In this document: positions 48,353 to 48,578 of the stretch, one piece after another
How positions within the stretch are numbered: the first letter of the stretch is position 1
How the letters are laid out: each line of letters opens with the position of its first letter
Assembly: GCF_021655095.1 (NCBI RefSeq)
Contig: NZ_PPXW01000001.1
Span: 2,030,924 to 2,079,501 of the forward strand
Length of the DNA stretch: 48,578 nt
Source of the DNA: Clostridium sp. Cult1
GTDB lineage: Bacteria > Bacillota > Clostridia > Tissierellales > Tepidimicrobiaceae
Direction: 5' to 3'
Notes under the pieces: model-generated
The model's database searches: none
Told to the model about the DNA's origin: nothing
Seen by the model: only the letters and a program-made list of their open reading frames with translations
Program-made: the position numbers and the translations under genes

Positions 48353-48481
48353 ATGATAGGAGTAAACCCAAACACTTAGGAATTTCCAATTGATCATTTG
48401 CAAATAATTTCTATACATGATATACTCTATAAGTTAGTTGTAAAAGAGGCACCCAAAATTCAAAGATTTAGCGGGGGATAA
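48353..48481 (+). pseudogene. Short protein-like frame interrupted by TAG
   Basis: From ATG 48353 the frame reads MIGVNPNT, then TAG (48377-48379), then a protein-like stretch including HLQIISIHDILYKLVVKEAP, and ends at TAA 48479. There are 42 codons with one internal stop and no good ribosome binding site. I do not recognise a family. It may be a remnant, or chance. Confidence 0.3.
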
Positions 48482-48483
48482 AT

Positions 48484-48508
48484 ATCAATATTATAATCAA
48501 TATTATAT
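48484..48508 (+). repeat. Short A+T-rich direct repeat
   Basis: CAATATTATAAT is followed at once by CAATATTATATA; two near-identical 12-base units of unknown meaning before the last terminator. Confidence 0.4.
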
Positions 48509-48520
48509 AAGAAATTGTTT

Positions 48521-48552
48521 ACTAACATAATAAGACTATGTTAGTTTTTTGT
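48521..48552 (+). terminator. Terminator near the right edge
   Basis: ACTAACATA (48521-48529) pairs with TATGTTAGT (48537-48545), 7-base loop, then TTTTT. It probably ends the J-domain transcript. Confidence 0.88.
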
Positions 48553-48578
48553 TTTATAATGATAATTAATTTATAGGA

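Noticed and set aside
1-48578. CRISPR arrays, insertion sequences, prophage, attachment sites
   Set aside because: No regular repeat-spacer pattern, transposase, integrase or terminal inverted repeats with target duplication were seen.

Overview
The window reads as part of the chromosome of a low-G+C, spore-forming, anaerobic Firmicute, most likely of the Clostridia/Tissierellia. The evidence is the strong A+T bias, an Rnf complex, an alpha/beta-type small acid-soluble spore protein, a complete selenocysteine system, and a gene order (rnf - maf - radC - mreBCD - PBP2 - minCDE - radical SAM pair - rng - rplU - prp - rpmA - obgE - yhbY - nadD - yqeK - rsfS) known from clostridial genomes. All but two genes lie on the + strand. 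I see no IS element, phage, CRISPR array or rRNA; the only RNA gene is tRNA-Sec. Species-level assignment is inference.

Region by region. 1-1260: the end of an Rnf operon (rnfA cut by the window edge, rnfB, terminator). 1400-11240: a housekeeping cluster for cell shape and division (NusG-II-like protein, Gx transporter, maf, radC, mreBCD, a very large PBP2, minCDE). 11270-14120: a flavin block (FMN-binding lipoprotein with two flavinylation motifs, then the flavin transferase ApbE) and a degenerate M23 protein resembling SpoIVFA. 14186-18038: a B12-like radical SAM protein, its DUF2344 partner and RNase G. 18013-19115: the L21 promoter, leader and rplU-prp-rpmA operon. 19194-24083: obgE, a small Cys-rich protein, yhbY, nadD, yqeK, an LCP protein, rsfS and ridA. 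24110-25381 (-): a D,D-carboxypeptidase.

25535-32419 is a selenocysteine locus: comEA, then selD (itself a selenoprotein, with an in-frame UGA at codon 14 and a SECIS-like hairpin behind it), selA, selB, an orphan response regulator, a decayed ABC ATPase fragment, a corrinoid adenosyltransferase and selC (tRNA-Sec) with its own promoter. With SelD, SelA, SelB and tRNA-Sec present, the window holds the whole dedicated pathway apart from seryl-tRNA synthetase.

32460-41982 is accessory: a spore protein, a Usp-like protein, a DUF3841 protein, a TPR gene whose ATG is followed directly by TAG, an ABC transporter with a two-component system whose kinase appears to have lost its sensor half, a Cu/Zn-type SOD (-), a patatin-like lipase, a putative zinc metalloprotease and a membrane protein. 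41989-47004 is a MurNAc salvage block: PTS IIA, an RpiR-type regulator with two matching palindromes at its promoter, murQ, a IIBC permease and MupG. Together they would import MurNAc or a MurNAc disaccharide as the 6-phosphate and convert it to GlcNAc-6-P. 47054-48552: a zinc-ribbon membrane protein, a membrane-anchored J-domain protein and a short decayed reading frame.

The less ordinary observations are the SelD recoding site, the paired RpiR operators, the sensor kinase with a likely wrong-side topology, the SpoIVFA-like protein without an SpoIVFB neighbour, several 5' hairpins that contain or touch a ribosome binding site, and several gene remnants.
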